From Kalaharituber pfeilii (taxonomy: Eukaryota > Ascomycota > Pezizomycetes > Pezizales > Pezizaceae), in NCBI GenBank assembly GCA_015179045.1, contig WHUZ01000019.1, positions 372,001-436,000 of the forward strand: a stretch of 64,000 bases of DNA, written 5' to 3'. The notes under the pieces were generated by a model. It was given only the letters and a program-made list of their open reading frames with translations, was not told where the DNA came from and did not search any database. The position numbers were made by a program, and so were the translations under genes. Below, piece by piece: positions 1-10,903 of this stretch (positions are counted from its first letter, which is position 1; every line of letters begins with the position of its first letter).

Positions 1-1825
1 ATGCAAAAACTATTAAATTGCTCTTCAGGATTGAAACTCTCTTGAGGAGTTGGCTGCGGCAAAGCCTCGAAATCATTGAGTGGGTCGTTGGTATTAACAT
101 CCACATTATGAGCATTCCGAGCCGACGCTCCTTTTTTTTATTTTTTTATTTCATTAATCGCTTGCCGCCCTTCGGGCTATGGCGATGTTTAATTACATGA
201 GAATTGTATACACTCGTTCCTGCTGTCCTCACTCCCCTATGCCGGCTCCTCCAAGAGGTCCGGTCCCCGTGCCGACGCTCCTGCACCGGTATCTTCAGCA
301 CTACGAGTGCGCTTCCCTAGACTGGAATGCCCTCCTGTAGCTGCAGCGTTGCTTCGACCTGCTTGGGTATTGGATTTTCTTCTGCGCCTTGCTTGTCTGC
401 CACTCGTAGAAGGTTGAGATCGATTCTCAGCCTGATTGTTAGTGAAAAATATGCATAATTGGAAGAAGACAAGCATACTGACTGGCCTGTTCTAGTCTGC
501 TGATGACCACTCCCACTACCGTATTGTTCTTCAGCATTGGTCTGCTATGTTTTTCGTTAGCAGGGAAGTGAACAAAACACAAACATGAACTACAACCATC
601 GAGGGGTGGAAGAAAGAAGGGGATAACGTAGAAAGGGACAAAGAACTGACATTGGGAGATTCCGCTACGACACCCTCCATGGCATCATCATCACCTGCGA
701 AACCACTTGTGCTTGTTTTCGCAATGTTGTCAAGGGTCGTGTCAGGGCGAACTCTGCCTTGCGCCCTGAACGATGCTGGTGTATATATCTGCCAGGTTTT
801 ACGTCTCATTTCAATTTCCTCTTGACTTTCTATATGTGGTAGGTAGTAGGGTTTCGAATCCTCTCTCGTGTTCTGTTTCTTGATGGGGATGTTGATGCAA
901 AACTGACGGGTCTGCAACAGAAAATCTGCGTGCAGAATTTGAAGGAGGCATATGTGTGGCAACCGCAAAATCGGACTGCTGATGAAGCCACCACTTGGTC
1001 TTCTCCCTAGCGTCAAGTAGTTGCCGCTCCCAATCCGCTTCAAGTGCAGCCTTGCTGGCTGCATCAATGCTGTTTCCTCCCGGCCGGGAGGTGGACTCTT
1101 CTGTCTCTGTGGCCTTTTCCTCGCTTTGCCCATGCTCCTCTCTGTCACTTTCTTCTGCCGTGGACTGTGCGACAGTCGCAGGAGTAACCGTGACCTGGAC
1201 ATCGTACCCATTGCTCCTCAGGTAAGTGTCAAAGGACATTGCATGCCCCTCATATGTGTTTGGTCTGGGCGCTACGTCAGGTTTCCGCCTCCTCTGAACC
1301 CCAAGGGGCAGATTAGTATCGTCAGAAAACCTAACTGCATCAATTCTCAACCCTCCATGTGGCTTTTTTCTCTCTTTGGCATTGTGGGGCCGGTCAAAAC
1401 TTTCATGATGAGGATGCTCATCAACCAGGCTAACTGAGTTTGTGGGAACATAGATTTTCGGGGTGTTTGGAGGCGCAAAAGGCAGCGCACCTTTCATTTG
1501 ATTCCTTTGATGCCTATCAGTTGCAGCCCCAGTAGACAGCTTCAAATTTGTAAGCAAGGGAGCCAGTTGACGCCGGTCCTTTTTCGTCCGGTAGCTGTTC
1601 AACTTCTACCGTTGAATGTCAGTGCTACACATTGCGAATGGGGCATCCGCGTCCCCACTATAAGTTACATTGCCTCTGATCTGGAGGTAATATAACAAGG
1701 CCCACGCTACTACAGAGAATGCAAAGGACACTCACATATGTCGCACCCGTCAGCAAAAGATTAGTTTTCTCGTCCTTCTTCCTTCCAGAATCAATTCCCC
1801 CGATAATCTTCCTCAAGGCGTTCAT
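1..1825 (-). CDS. Multi-exon gene for a polar, unrecognised protein; 3' end off the window; last exon broken by a LINE tail
   Basis: I do not recognise the family. ATG at 1825 opens a 30-codon exon (1736-1825, MNALRKIIGG...) ending at a GTGAGT donor. The intron 1606-1735 has a CTGAC branch site and a TAG acceptor, and exon 2 continues in phase from 1605 to about 920 (Ser/Glu-rich, many charged residues). Coding character then shifts frame into an exon ending near 643 at a GTCAGT donor; the exon 2 to 3 junction is unresolved. A 22-codon exon (479-544) follows, with CTAAC branch sites in both flanking introns, and then an exon from 431 to the left edge. That last exon has an RRRRK nuclear-localisation-like run. 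It is split at 133-270 by a LINE tail that adds 150 bp with its TSD and brings in a stop at about 237. Without the insert the frame continues unbroken to the edge. The alternative is two neighbouring genes. Confidence 0.5.
133..270 (-). mobile_element. 5'-truncated LINE family B end, inserted in a coding exon
   Basis: On the minus strand this is about 100 bp of LINE 3' sequence ending in the family B hairpin (loop TTC on the plus strand) and an interrupted A-tail. A perfect 12 bp TSD, GCCGACGCTCCT, flanks it at 121-132 and 271-282. Confidence 0.85.
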
Positions 1826-1938
1826 TCTGCCCCAATACACACAAACCTTTCACTCCGAAAAGCACCTGAATGTACTTGCTGCTCAAATAGAGTATATTCG
1901 ATAGCAGAAGTGTACTCAGTTCAGATATTGATGGATTT

Positions 1939-2169
1939 CTAGATGCAGTGGTGGTGGTGAATGCTGTAGTAGTTGTTGTGGTTCACGCCGAGAAGGAAGC
2001 GAGGATGGAGAGCAAGTGGCATCGCCCGGCCGACTGCAAGGAAAGTGAGCCAAGCCCGCACAATCGCTCCCGGCACACTGCTGACCTGCCAATGTCTGCC
2101 AATCAGAAAGCCCGCCATCAAATTACCATCTTGCAGGCTGCTAAGAACCTGTTTTACTTGTGTCGCCAT
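1939..2169 (-). CDS. Possible upstream first exon (MATQVKQ...)
   Basis: ATG at 2169 has a good fungal start context (AAAACC before ATGGCG). A TATATATT run lies about 80 bp upstream (near 2250, minus strand). The 76-codon frame is open to 1939. It could be a separate small gene or an alternative first exon of the gene starting at 1825, but no splice junction in the right phase joins the two convincingly. Confidence 0.2.
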   Translation of the reverse strand: MATQVKQVLSSLQDGNLMAGFLIGRHWQVSSVPGAIVRAWLTFLAVGRAMPLALHPRFLLGVNHNNYYSIHHHHCI

Positions 2170-2199
2170 GGTTTTGTAAAAACACGCCTAGAGTAGTAG

Positions 2200-3077
2200 A
2201 GACTGTGCCTGAGGCTGACTAAACCATCGTAAAGAAGGGGCTGCTTACAATATATACAGTGAGGTATCAGGACATGCACCTGCGCTGAAGCTAATGGCCT
2301 CAGGGGAGAGCACCTTGTCTTTGAATGGCCAACGCAGTTCAGGGCATCCTCTCCTCAGGCCGCCCCTCTTAGGCTGCCCCTCCTCTTTGCCCTGGCTTCC
2401 TCCCGTGGTTGCCTGCCCAATATAGCATGTCCCGTGCGTTCACCCCCTTAGTGGAGGGCTTACTTTCGTTCTGTAGAAATGAATCAGAGCAAACACCTCC
2501 AATGCTTGCCTTTCTTGCGCCCTATCCTCAATTCGTAGTAAACACGCCGATGGGATTATGGGAATGTCATGGCAAGGTTCTTATCCAGCTACCGACTCCC
2601 AGAAGCCATCAGTCAATATCAGAACACCAGCCCACGTCGCCAGCGCTCGAGCAAGGCACGGCCATCATACTCTCAATCTCCCCTTGTCCCTTATCCCACC
2701 CGATGCTTCGTAGCTGCAGGTACCTAAAGTTACCAACGCACCCACAGCGCACCAAATCTCAAGCTCGTTTGCTGACTGTCAACGAGACCTAGACGAGACA
2801 CCGAGTACCGAAATAGGATTGATTCACAATGGCCAATATACGATCGCGGCTTCAACAGCCCCTGGCAATCTGGCATAGTATTCTCAAAGGTCCGGCGTGC
2901 TATTTAGACCATCGGGTTCTCGCAACTGCATGCAAAACTTTATGAGGCATTCAATCTCAGATCATGTGCATTCTGGCATGCGGTATGCGTCCGCGTGACG
3001 TATGTTAAAATTCATCGAACGCTAAAATCGTGTTCTTGTGCCCTAAAATCGTATACTGTACTTATCTCGGGGGAAGC
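2200..3077. other. No gene recognised
   Basis: The longest open frame is a 127-codon plus-strand frame (2409-2792), Pro/Ser-rich without a recognisable domain. There is no repeat with clear ends. Confidence 0.4.
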
Positions 3078-3150
3078 CAATTATTGTCCCTTTTTGTGGT
3101 TCACATAACCCCGCATACAAGCTACAAGCCTATGGCAGGGACAATAATTG
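3078..3150 (-). mobile_element. Family A-related LINE tail flanked by a 13 bp inverted repeat
   Basis: The minus strand reads CCCTGCCATAGGC... to GGGGTTATGTGAACCAC then A5, a diverged family A end. CAATTATTGTCCC lies on the left (3078-3090) and its exact reverse complement on the right (3138-3150), rather than a direct TSD. Confidence 0.55.
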
Positions 3151-3840
3151 TTCCTCTCGACACTCGCGGCGGACGTAACTTTTGCACCCTTTAAACTTCG
3201 TGCTGACACTCACTAACATCCCCTACAACATTGTAAACAAATTCGAATTGCCGCTTCTATTTTGTCAGCATGGGTAAAGCTCCTTAATAACTAGGAAAAA
3301 TATGAATTGCTCGCCCAAGAAATCTTCGCCAACATTGGCAGAAACCTTAAAATTGATCTGCCAACGAAATACCTCATCCCTGCCCACCAGATCGTTTCAG
3401 GAACGTAGCTTTGCCCTAGTCGAGTATAGCAGCCCGGATGAGTCCCTCGCTAAAGGGAGGCGAGGCAACACAGAGAGCAAGGGTCCCAGGTCCATACAGG
3501 CACCTCCTCTAATTCCCACGCGCTTCAGCTGCAGTCACCTCATGTCATAATTTAGGTTGACTATGGGCACGGAACGTGTCGCGGAGGCAGAAGCCTGCTC
3601 CCTCAAATTTGAGCAATTGAGAACCACAATGGTGATCAGGGGATTGAAAGTCTCAATTCAACTCTGAATTTTGCTGCAAGAGGTAAGATTAGCATTGACA
3701 GTCTTCGAATTAATGGGACACACACATTAACTGTCTAGCAAATTTGGACCATGAGGAATACCCTTTGGATTATTCTGAGCTACATATTTCCCAACAGCAT
3801 ACTGAGGACATCGAATATGATAATTTTTAAAGAAGCTAGT
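3151..3840. other. No gene recognised
   Basis: Only an 82-codon frame at 3302-3550 without recognisable features. Confidence 0.4.
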
Positions 3841-4138
3841 CGGCGGAGGAGGAGGAGACGACGTTGCACATTTGGGAAAGGTGCCGGGTGTGGAGAAGGG
3901 AATGGCCCGGAGTACGAGATGCACTCATTAGTCCCCAAAAGGGGGGGAAGGAGAAGGGGAAGGAGATCGACTCATAGCACTCATGGACTGGATGGAACGT
4001 TAAACGTGGGGATGGGCGGGAACATTTTTCCTCATTTTTTATCATTCATTTTCTACTCCTCATATTTCTCATGTACCTAATCTCACCATAGCCAACAGGG
4101 TGGTATGTGAGTAATATTTAAAAATAAAAAAAAAAAGA
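3841..4138 (+). mobile_element. 5'-truncated LINE family B copy (C-terminal knuckle, UTR, tail)
   Basis: It encodes the end of ORF2, including a decayed Cys/His knuckle (EEETTLHIWERCRVWRREWPG), then a TA-rich 3' UTR, the family B hairpin (CACCATAGCC...GTATGTGAGTAAT) and an A-rich tail. The flanks carry an imperfect TSD around GAAGCTAG. The same knuckle recurs at 12,600, 48,560 and 53,040. Confidence 0.7.
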
Positions 4139-4207
4139 TGAAGCTAGCCTTAAGTCAAAGGCACATGTTCTTCAAAGTCAGCTTTACAAAGCGTTCTATG
4201 TTCGCGT

Positions 4208-4276
4208 GAATATACCCTTTTTTTTTTTGTAGTCAGTAACCACGCATGCAGGCTAAGAGGCTATGGCAGGGATCCA
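4208..4276 (-). mobile_element. Diverged family A-like LINE tail
   Basis: A T13 run is followed by GTAGTCAGTAACCACGCATG and ...GGCTATGGCAGGG, the family A order on the minus strand. No clean TSD. Confidence 0.45.
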
Positions 4277-4279
4277 TAT

Positions 4280-4923
4280 ATGCATACCCGGGTCAGGTTG
4301 AGCAACTCCTATCCATATCCTCTACGTAAACACATTGGGCACCTAACGTATCCGATCCCTTCGACTAGCCCAGATCGAGGTCAGAGAACCACTCCTCGAC
4401 CGCTCCTCACCACTGACCTTTCTCCTCTACATGGCTCCGCCTGTCCCAATGCGCAGCCGGGAGTAGTTGGTGAGGGCTCTTCTGCACCATCTCGCGAATT
4501 TTCTTCATGCACAACCAGCCCGTTCCTGTTCTCGATCTGGTTCCCCTCAATATATTGGTTGCTTTGAACATTACTTGCAATTGAATACAGTTGTAGTACT
4601 TAACCAGGGATTTTCTTACAAGAAAGTTAAAATTGACTGTGATGTTGGTGTGAAAGATACAATAACCAGCTAGGACATTCTGGGCCATGGCGAATATGTA
4701 GCCTTTTCATGATTCTGAGCTTCATATTTCCTAAGGGCAAAGTGAGGAGATGACCTTCAATCCATTGCTATTCTTGAGTCAAAAGCACATCTTCAAGTCA
4801 GCTTCACGGGCCGTTAATAAGTGCAAGACGTGAATACAGCTATGGAAGCCCTTGTACAATGCTGCAATTTCAACTTTGACCGCTACCGCTATGGTTATGC
4901 ATAACGATTATCTAGACTCTATG
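4280..4923. other. No gene recognised
   Basis: Short frames on both strands near 4280-4690 overlap each other and none shows domain or splice evidence. Confidence 0.4.
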
Positions 4924-4931
4924 CTAGTTTC

Positions 4932-4936
<5 letters not shown>

Positions 4937-4970
<34 letters not shown>

Positions 4971-5007
4971 ATCATTAATCGCGTGCCGCCCTTGGGGCTA
5001 TGGCGAT
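4937..5007 (-). mobile_element. Tail-only LINE B insertion (71 bp)
   Basis: A long T run plus about 40 bp of family B end (GCCGCCC TTG GGGC hairpin). Perfect 13 bp TSD CTAGTTTCAAGAT at 4924-4936 and 5008-5020. Confidence 0.9.
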
Positions 5008-5020
5008 CTAGTTTCAAGAT

Positions 5021-5449
5021 GCTTGAATGCTCAAAGCAAGTTTGCACTCGTTTGTGCTGTGAATGCGTATAGGATATACAGCTTTATTGCTAGGCCTTCT
5101 GCTGGGAGGCTACCATAGTGGTCACATACGGGAAAACAGTATTTATGAATGAATAAAGTGACGCCGACGAACTCGAAAAGTATCTTCACCCTTAAACTAA
5201 TAGGCGACCATGTTAGAGAGCGGCTAGTTGCTTCCATAGAAGCGAGAAGACATGAGCAATTGTGGATCTCTGAATACCACGTCATCATAATCGGGCAAAC
5301 AGGCTTTTGGTGTTAGCATTTATCAGGTGGCTGCTAGATCAATAGGAACTATAAAGTGTGATCCGATGAGCTTGTTGGAAAATAAAAACCTTATTCTCAT
5401 GTGTTCAGCTTCGGCGCTCAAGTACACTCGGTATATGATATACCGTCTT
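5021..5449. other. No gene recognised
   Basis: Intergenic-like sequence. The 85-codon minus frame (5031-5288) has no recognisable features. Confidence 0.35.
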
Positions 5450-5461
5450 ACACTAAAGCTT

Positions 5462-5514
5462 TTTTTTAGAAAAATATCATTACTCGGGTGCCGCCCTATG
5501 GGTTATGGCGAGAT
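5462..5514 (-). mobile_element. Tail-only LINE B insertion (53 bp)
   Basis: A short impure T-run plus the family B hairpin. 12 bp TSD ACACTAAAGCTT at 5450-5461 and 5515-5526. Confidence 0.9.
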
Positions 5515-5643
5515 ACACTAAAGCTTATATGGTAAGTGATATGCGGTCGTTATTCCTAGTCGATGCTGTTTTGCTTCCTTTGACATTATATAAGCTCAAT
5601 TCTGAATCCCCAATCCATGATCGAATCTAGACCTTCACTGCCA

Positions 5644-5646
<3 letters not shown>

Positions 5647-5679
<33 letters not shown>

Positions 5680-5770
5680 CTTTTTTTTTTTTTTTTACAT
5701 CACGTAACCCCGCTTGCCATGGCAGGGTCCCTTGGCAAGCCCAGAGACAGGCTTAACAAAGAAACTTCTA
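5647..5770 (-). mobile_element. Family A LINE end, longer variant
   Basis: About 50 T, then ACATCACGTAACCCCGCTTG, CCATGGCAGGG and a further ~50 bp (TCCCTTGGCAAGCCC...GGAGACAGGCT) shared with 16,570-16,625. The TSD and 5' end are not clear. Confidence 0.6.
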
Positions 5771-6055
5771 TATACACCTCCCCGTCCCACCCCCCTCTCT
5801 CCGCTTCTAGAAACCTGATTCCAGAAACTTCCGGACGGCTCTTCCAGTTTCTGCATCAGGGAGGCTCCCCTACATATCTCCCCCTCTCCCCGCTCCCCTC
5901 TTCTCCACACCTTTCACTGCAACGTTCAGCAACTGTTGCAAAGGAATAGTATACCTTGTCGGCTGAGATGGTAGCCTCCAGTTTGCCGCTCCTCAAACAG
6001 AGCGTTTCAAGGGTAACTATCAGTTACACTACTCGTATAAGCAGAATACTAAGCT

Positions 6056-6622
6056 ATGTTGGTAACAAATCAGGGAACTTCTTTTCCGAATATCTACCTC
6101 GCTGTTCTATTCGCTTCAACTCTCAGGACTGGAAAGATTCCTGCCTATGGTTCAGTGATGCACCTCAACAGCCTATGCCGGTGGGGATCGCCACACGAAC
6201 TAACAGACCGTGATGCAAAATTCGAGATTTTAAAGCAAGGCGAAGAAATGTTTGTCAATTCACCAATGTCCACCTTTTACATCCCCAGCAGTCGGATCCT
6301 AAAAGAACTGGGTATCCCTATTGTGACTGTATCTGCATCGGACTTTCTAAATTACGATCGTATTAAGCTGCAATTGCAGCAGGGTTTCCCTGTATGGAAT
6401 GTCACCACCTTGCACACAAAGTGTCTATACTCTAAAGACACTTTTTTCGGCAACAGCTCTACAGAAGAAATGGACAAAACAGCTTATTGCATCACGGCTT
6501 TTCCTTGCACTGCAAATAATTCCATTCAAGAGAAGGATGAAGAAAGAAAGCGGATCATTGACCATTTGAAAAATCACGACTTTTGGAAAGAGGGTGAGGA
6601 TGACGAAGACGAAGACTATTAG
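6056..6622 (+). CDS. Hypothetical protein with acidic C-terminus
   Basis: A 188-codon open frame. The N-terminal third is a weak hydrophobic stretch. The middle has ordinary globular composition (HELTDRDAKFEILKQGEEMF, ILKELGIPIVTVSASDF). The C-terminus is charged, ending in EGEDDEDEDY. I see no known family motif. The start context is poor, so the true start may be an upstream spliced exon; a different frame (5956-6213) is open just upstream. The ~2 kb downstream is AT-rich and non-coding. Confidence 0.4.
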   Translation: MLVTNQGTSFPNIYLAVLFASTLRTGKIPAYGSVMHLNSLCRWGSPHELTDRDAKFEILKQGEEMFVNSPMSTFYIPSSRILKELGIPIVTVSASDFLNYDRIKLQLQQGFPVWNVTTLHTKCLYSKDTFFGNSSTEEMDKTAYCITAFPCTANNSIQEKDEERKRIIDHLKNHDFWKEGEDDEDEDY

Positions 6623-6649
6623 CGAGAATATTTGGCCGAGGTTGTTCAC

Positions 6650-8830
6650 ACGGGGCTTGGGAAATGAATATATCGATGGGTATTGGCTTGCACAGCATCA
6701 AGGAGGTTGAAACCTCAGCTTGGGTTCTTGGGTGGGCGTAGTGGGATCGAATCGAAGTAATGAGACATGATGTAACTAGTTATCTCTGCTGGTATCATAA
6801 ATATTCTCGTTCTAGGATGTTAGCATCAATCTAAAGAGGTTTGCATTGATCCGTTGTCTTGTCGGTATAATTTCTGAACACGACACAGTTAACTCGGGTT
6901 ATAAGCAACTGCTTGGGACCAGTGTAAGGTTGCTAATAATCAAGAGGTTGCATATAACGCGAAATGGTACGTAGGTGACTGGAAATGTAAGAATACATTA
7001 ACAGATCTAGTGCGATTGAATGAATCCTTACGTAAGTTCTGTAACCATTATATCAAGATAATGATCATATAGGGCTCAGAGATCAAATATGATGGTAGTA
7101 ATGTAAATTATATTCTCAATAGAGGAGTATCTTAAGTATACTCTTTCTCATACCAATATTTCCTTTCTATCTAGTATTGATAGCAAGTTCTAAACATACT
7201 CATATATGTACAGATTATACCATTTGTAGTACTCAACTCTAGTACACTCATTTGAGTGCTTACATATAGAACGTTAATAATATTTTAATAGGTACTTAGG
7301 TCGCAGAGAAAAATCTTGTGTTCCCAAAATTTTGCCCTGAGATTTACTTTGTGGAAGCAAGTATCAGTCAACAAAATGGTTACTTCAGTAAGTGCTTCAC
7401 CGATGTAAAGTTTAATTGGTTGAGATTTGTGCACTTATAATTCTGTGCACCTATAAAAATTTCAATAAAAATATCATTTCAACATTAATAGGCTTTAACG
7501 AAAACATACTTCGGCGAGATTATATATTACAAAGCTTGCCGTATTAATTTTCCCAATTCTTTCTTTCAGCTTCGACATTTTAAACGAGCGGCCCTATCGT
7601 GACAAATTTAGTTTAGCCTGCAAAACTGCGCTGTAAAATTATGCTGATGTTGCGCTGCAAAACTACCTATGCTGCAAAATCGCGCTACAAAATTAGGTTG
7701 AGGTTGCGCTGTCAGAGTGATTGCAATTGCATTGCAATGTGGTACCCCACAATGCAGTCAAGGAGTCCAACGTTCTGCCAAGGTTTGAACTGATCTGCAC
7801 CTTAGCTGAAGTGGGAAGCTGTGGTCTCTAGCGACGGAGGTAACCAAAAGTACATGGAGAGGACAGAATTGAAGGTGTTGGTTCAACTCTTGAGCTGAGC
7901 AGGAGAAGAGGGTTAATTGAATTAGGCTGACTTGTTTGGTAATTTTTTTTAATGCCAAAAAGAGTATATTGCAAGGATATATATATCTCAACACATCTTT
8001 CTCAATATATGCCATTCTCAATACATACCTTTTAAATATGTACGATTCTTAATATATACCGCTCAATAACATATACATCGCGGACAAACGTTCCAATATT
8101 ACCCTGCGTCAGGGGTGGTTTTGAAAGCACTTCCGCTGACGCTCCAATCAGTCAAAATGTAACCTCTCATATAAGAAACTCGCTATTTTATACATATTAT
8201 TAAGCAGAAATAATAAGAAACGTTCCAGTAACGAGAGTCTTATTTTCCTATACAAAACATTCAGGAGCGGAGATTTGTTGGAGGTTGCTTATATCGGGGG
8301 TTGTTTATAACCCGAGGTTGTAAGGTTGGTCGTTATTGTTTGCAACTGTTCCCAAACATTTATCTCTAGATTACTGTAAGATTGTGAGATGGTGTGGCCG
8401 AAGGAGGAAGAGAATGTTGCATCTTCAGCAAATTTGGAGCAGCCAGCGTACAGCCTGGACTGCATATGTGCTTGTAGGTAAGTGACGATTTCCATTTTGG
8501 AAATTTTACATTTGAGATGAATATGGTAGTAGCATTCACTCAACGAGGAGACATAAGAGGCAGAAGAAATGTGAATGCGACTATATAAATCTCATGTAAG
8601 AATGCAACCTGGAGAGAAGAGAAACCCGAACACTGCAGCCCAAGTACACATATACGGAAGCTTAAAATGGGAAATGGAATATGGCCGAGATCTCCTTTAT
8701 GAACTCCACCTCCCTCCCCGACCTATTCGAATACGTGGAAGCACGCTTCTGATATGACCCTAATCTGACCATCCCGATTGATGTCCTAAACCAGATACAC
8801 TTAGCAATTATTTGAATTATCCATTCTTCA
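6650..8830. other. AT-rich gene-free stretch
   Basis: No convincing coding frame on either strand. Near 7600-7740 there is a short run of diverged repeats of 'gcgctgcaaaatt'-like units. The 123-codon minus frame at 8662-9033 overlaps the gene at 8831 in another frame and looks like a shadow. Confidence 0.5.
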
Positions 8831-9394
8831 CTAGTAATCTTGCTCACTGTTCGAGCTGCCACCGCTACCAGCGGCTTCGGACAACAACTCCAATAGAATC
8901 GACACCTGAATGTATCCAGGAGCCGACTCGTCCCGAAAGCCACAGAGCTCCCAGCAACGAGGACTCCTAGCGGTAACCTGCTGGCTAGAGCTGTTGGAAG
9001 ATGCGGTGGACGGGCCAAGGCCATCTTTCTCATTAACTTCTTCGATGCTTCGCTGAACGGCTCGAAGGACTGGCTGTGGCCATTCGATTTTAGTTGAAAG
9101 TGTGTTCCGCTGCATACCGTCCAGTTCCTTCAATGCGTACGCCCGAGCCACAGGGTAAACCGCGAGCATGAATTCGGTTTCCGTTTGACTGTCTCGCATG
9201 TAAGATTGATAAACATTGCTGGATGTAGGTAGCACTGTTGACATTGCACCTGCCTGAGCAGCAGCAAGCGCGATACCGTGACCCACGGCTGAGAAAGGCG
9301 TGGGGGGTTGTGAGCTGCTGGATTGAGACTTGAAACCGGTCTCCCATCCTCTTAGAACGAGGAGTTTGTACTTTGCCTTTGCTTGGGAGCTCAT
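8831..9394 (-). CDS. Hypothetical Ser/Gln-rich protein
   Basis: 187 residues from ATG 9394 (MSSQAKAKYKLLVLRGWETG). The frame stays open upstream to 9673 but has no earlier ATG, so this start or an upstream spliced exon is likely. A Ser/Gln linker is followed by an Ala-rich, partly helical block (GHGIALAAAQAGAM), a conserved-looking central segment (ETEFMLAVYPVARAYALKEL) and an acidic Ser/Gly tail ending SSNSEQDY. I do not recognise the family. The frame at 9090-9608 overlaps in another phase; its first 100 codons also look coding-like, so a spliced 5' exon there cannot be excluded. Confidence 0.4.
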   Translation of the reverse strand: MSSQAKAKYKLLVLRGWETGFKSQSSSSQPPTPFSAVGHGIALAAAQAGAMSTVLPTSSNVYQSYMRDSQTETEFMLAVYPVARAYALKELDGMQRNTLSTKIEWPQPVLRAVQRSIEEVNEKDGLGPSTASSNSSSQQVTARSPRCWELCGFRDESAPGYIQVSILLELLSEAAGSGGSSNSEQDY

Positions 9395-9679
9395 AATTGT
9401 CTTTGTCGGGGCGTAACTTGGGCTTCTCTTGAGCGATCTCCGGTAACGTTTCACTTGCCGACAGACCAGTTTGAACGTGATGGTCGTCAGGGGTTGTGAA
9501 CTCTCTTGGACGTTGAATGAAGCAGGTATTTCGCCGTTGACGGGATGATGTGAAGGATTGATACTTATTCTGAGTCGATGTTGGTAGGAGATAGCGAGTG
9601 GAATGCATTTTGTTGCTGGCTTATGTTCCGCTGGCCCCTCATCTGAACTATATCCTCGTCTTGGCAGCTCCAACGACCA

Positions 9680-10074
9680 TTCATTTCATCCACCTTCGAC
9701 ATTTAAGGGCCCGATATGCTATTGACTATGTACGCACAACATCTCGCAGACCATCATCCAGTTCATTCCCAGGTGGCAATTTTCGAGTCCGCAGGTACAT
9801 GCGACGTCGGTAGAAACCAGGTGTATATATATCGACATCGTTGTGCGAGAACAGTGCAAGTGCAGTTGGAGTAGCGGCACTGTGCTGCTAAGGGAGGGCT
9901 CGTGGCTCGAAGTGAGTGATGCCACGATGCTGGGGATCTTGCGTGTTTGCGTTCGTTTGTGTTTGTGGTACTGAGTTAAAGTTTTTCCTCCTGCGACGCG
10001 AGCTGCCAACTTGAAACAGCACATCCATTACCACATACACGTTAAGAGTTGTTTTTCGAAATTACGGACCAATA
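9680..10074. other. No gene recognised
   Basis: Presumed upstream region of the minus-strand gene. A TATATATA run lies near 9824-9832. Confidence 0.35.
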
Positions 10075-10240
10075 TTTTTTTTATTTTTATTTTTTTTAAA
10101 TGTCATTAGGTACTCGTGTGCCGCCCTGTGGACTATGACGAGATTAGTTACAAGGAGGTAATAAAAAGATAAGATATAATGACAACATGCAGTAGCAAGA
10201 GATTTAGTCAAAGGAAAATTATCTCTATCCACCTCATTAA
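10075..10240 (-). mobile_element. Older LINE B 3' fragment
   Basis: T-rich tail, then a degraded family B hairpin (GCCGCCC TGT GGAC, one stem change) and about 100 bp of LINE 3' UTR. No TSD resolved. Confidence 0.6.
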
Positions 10241-10903
10241 CTCATATTTTCTTTAATCAATACTAGATATATTCCAATGGTGCATGCGTATGCAAAAGAC
10301 CATGTCTTGGCGGGTGGCAAGAACCCACATAGCATGCAGCAAAACAGCACGGACGTTACGCCTAGACACACCGGAGCCGCCCCCATCACTTGTCATACAC
10401 TTAACTTAGTTCTCTCAATATCTATAATCCTATTCTTATATAACCGACAGCATATACCTCTGATGGCAAGCAGGCTTGGCTGCTCACAACAGGCTGCATT
10501 GCACTGGCCATTAGCCGAACCTGGCAGAGCCCCTACATGATCTGAATTCACCATCTGAGTGCCACTATCGCCGAGCGAACCAACAATCCGCCAGCACGCC
10601 CGTGATTTCCTGCCTCACGCCCTCTCACTTCACCCAGCGGCACCCATATCCTGTCGTTACGCATGCGCACCCCCGCCCTCCCCGTTCCGCAAATCTCGGG
10701 GAGGTCCGATTGCTCAACACCTCCCCGCCCCTTGCCTCCTATTCCAGCATCACCATGTCGTTTGAGGTTGCTAAACCCCTTGGAGATGCAGTTTGTTCGA
10801 TGCTGCAAAATTATGCTGCCTCTGCAAGCTCCATGAATCGTCTGCGTTTCTTACTGCCCCTACCACCGAGATCGCAGATCGGGAGGAGGCACGTTTGTTT
10901 ACA

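Noticed and set aside
2409..2792. 127-codon plus ORF as a gene
   Set aside because: No domain, poor start context, composition not distinct from surrounding non-coding sequence.
5617..5949. ORFs with poly-Phe or poly-Lys runs at many tail sites
   Set aside because: Created by reading through the A/T tracts of retroposons.
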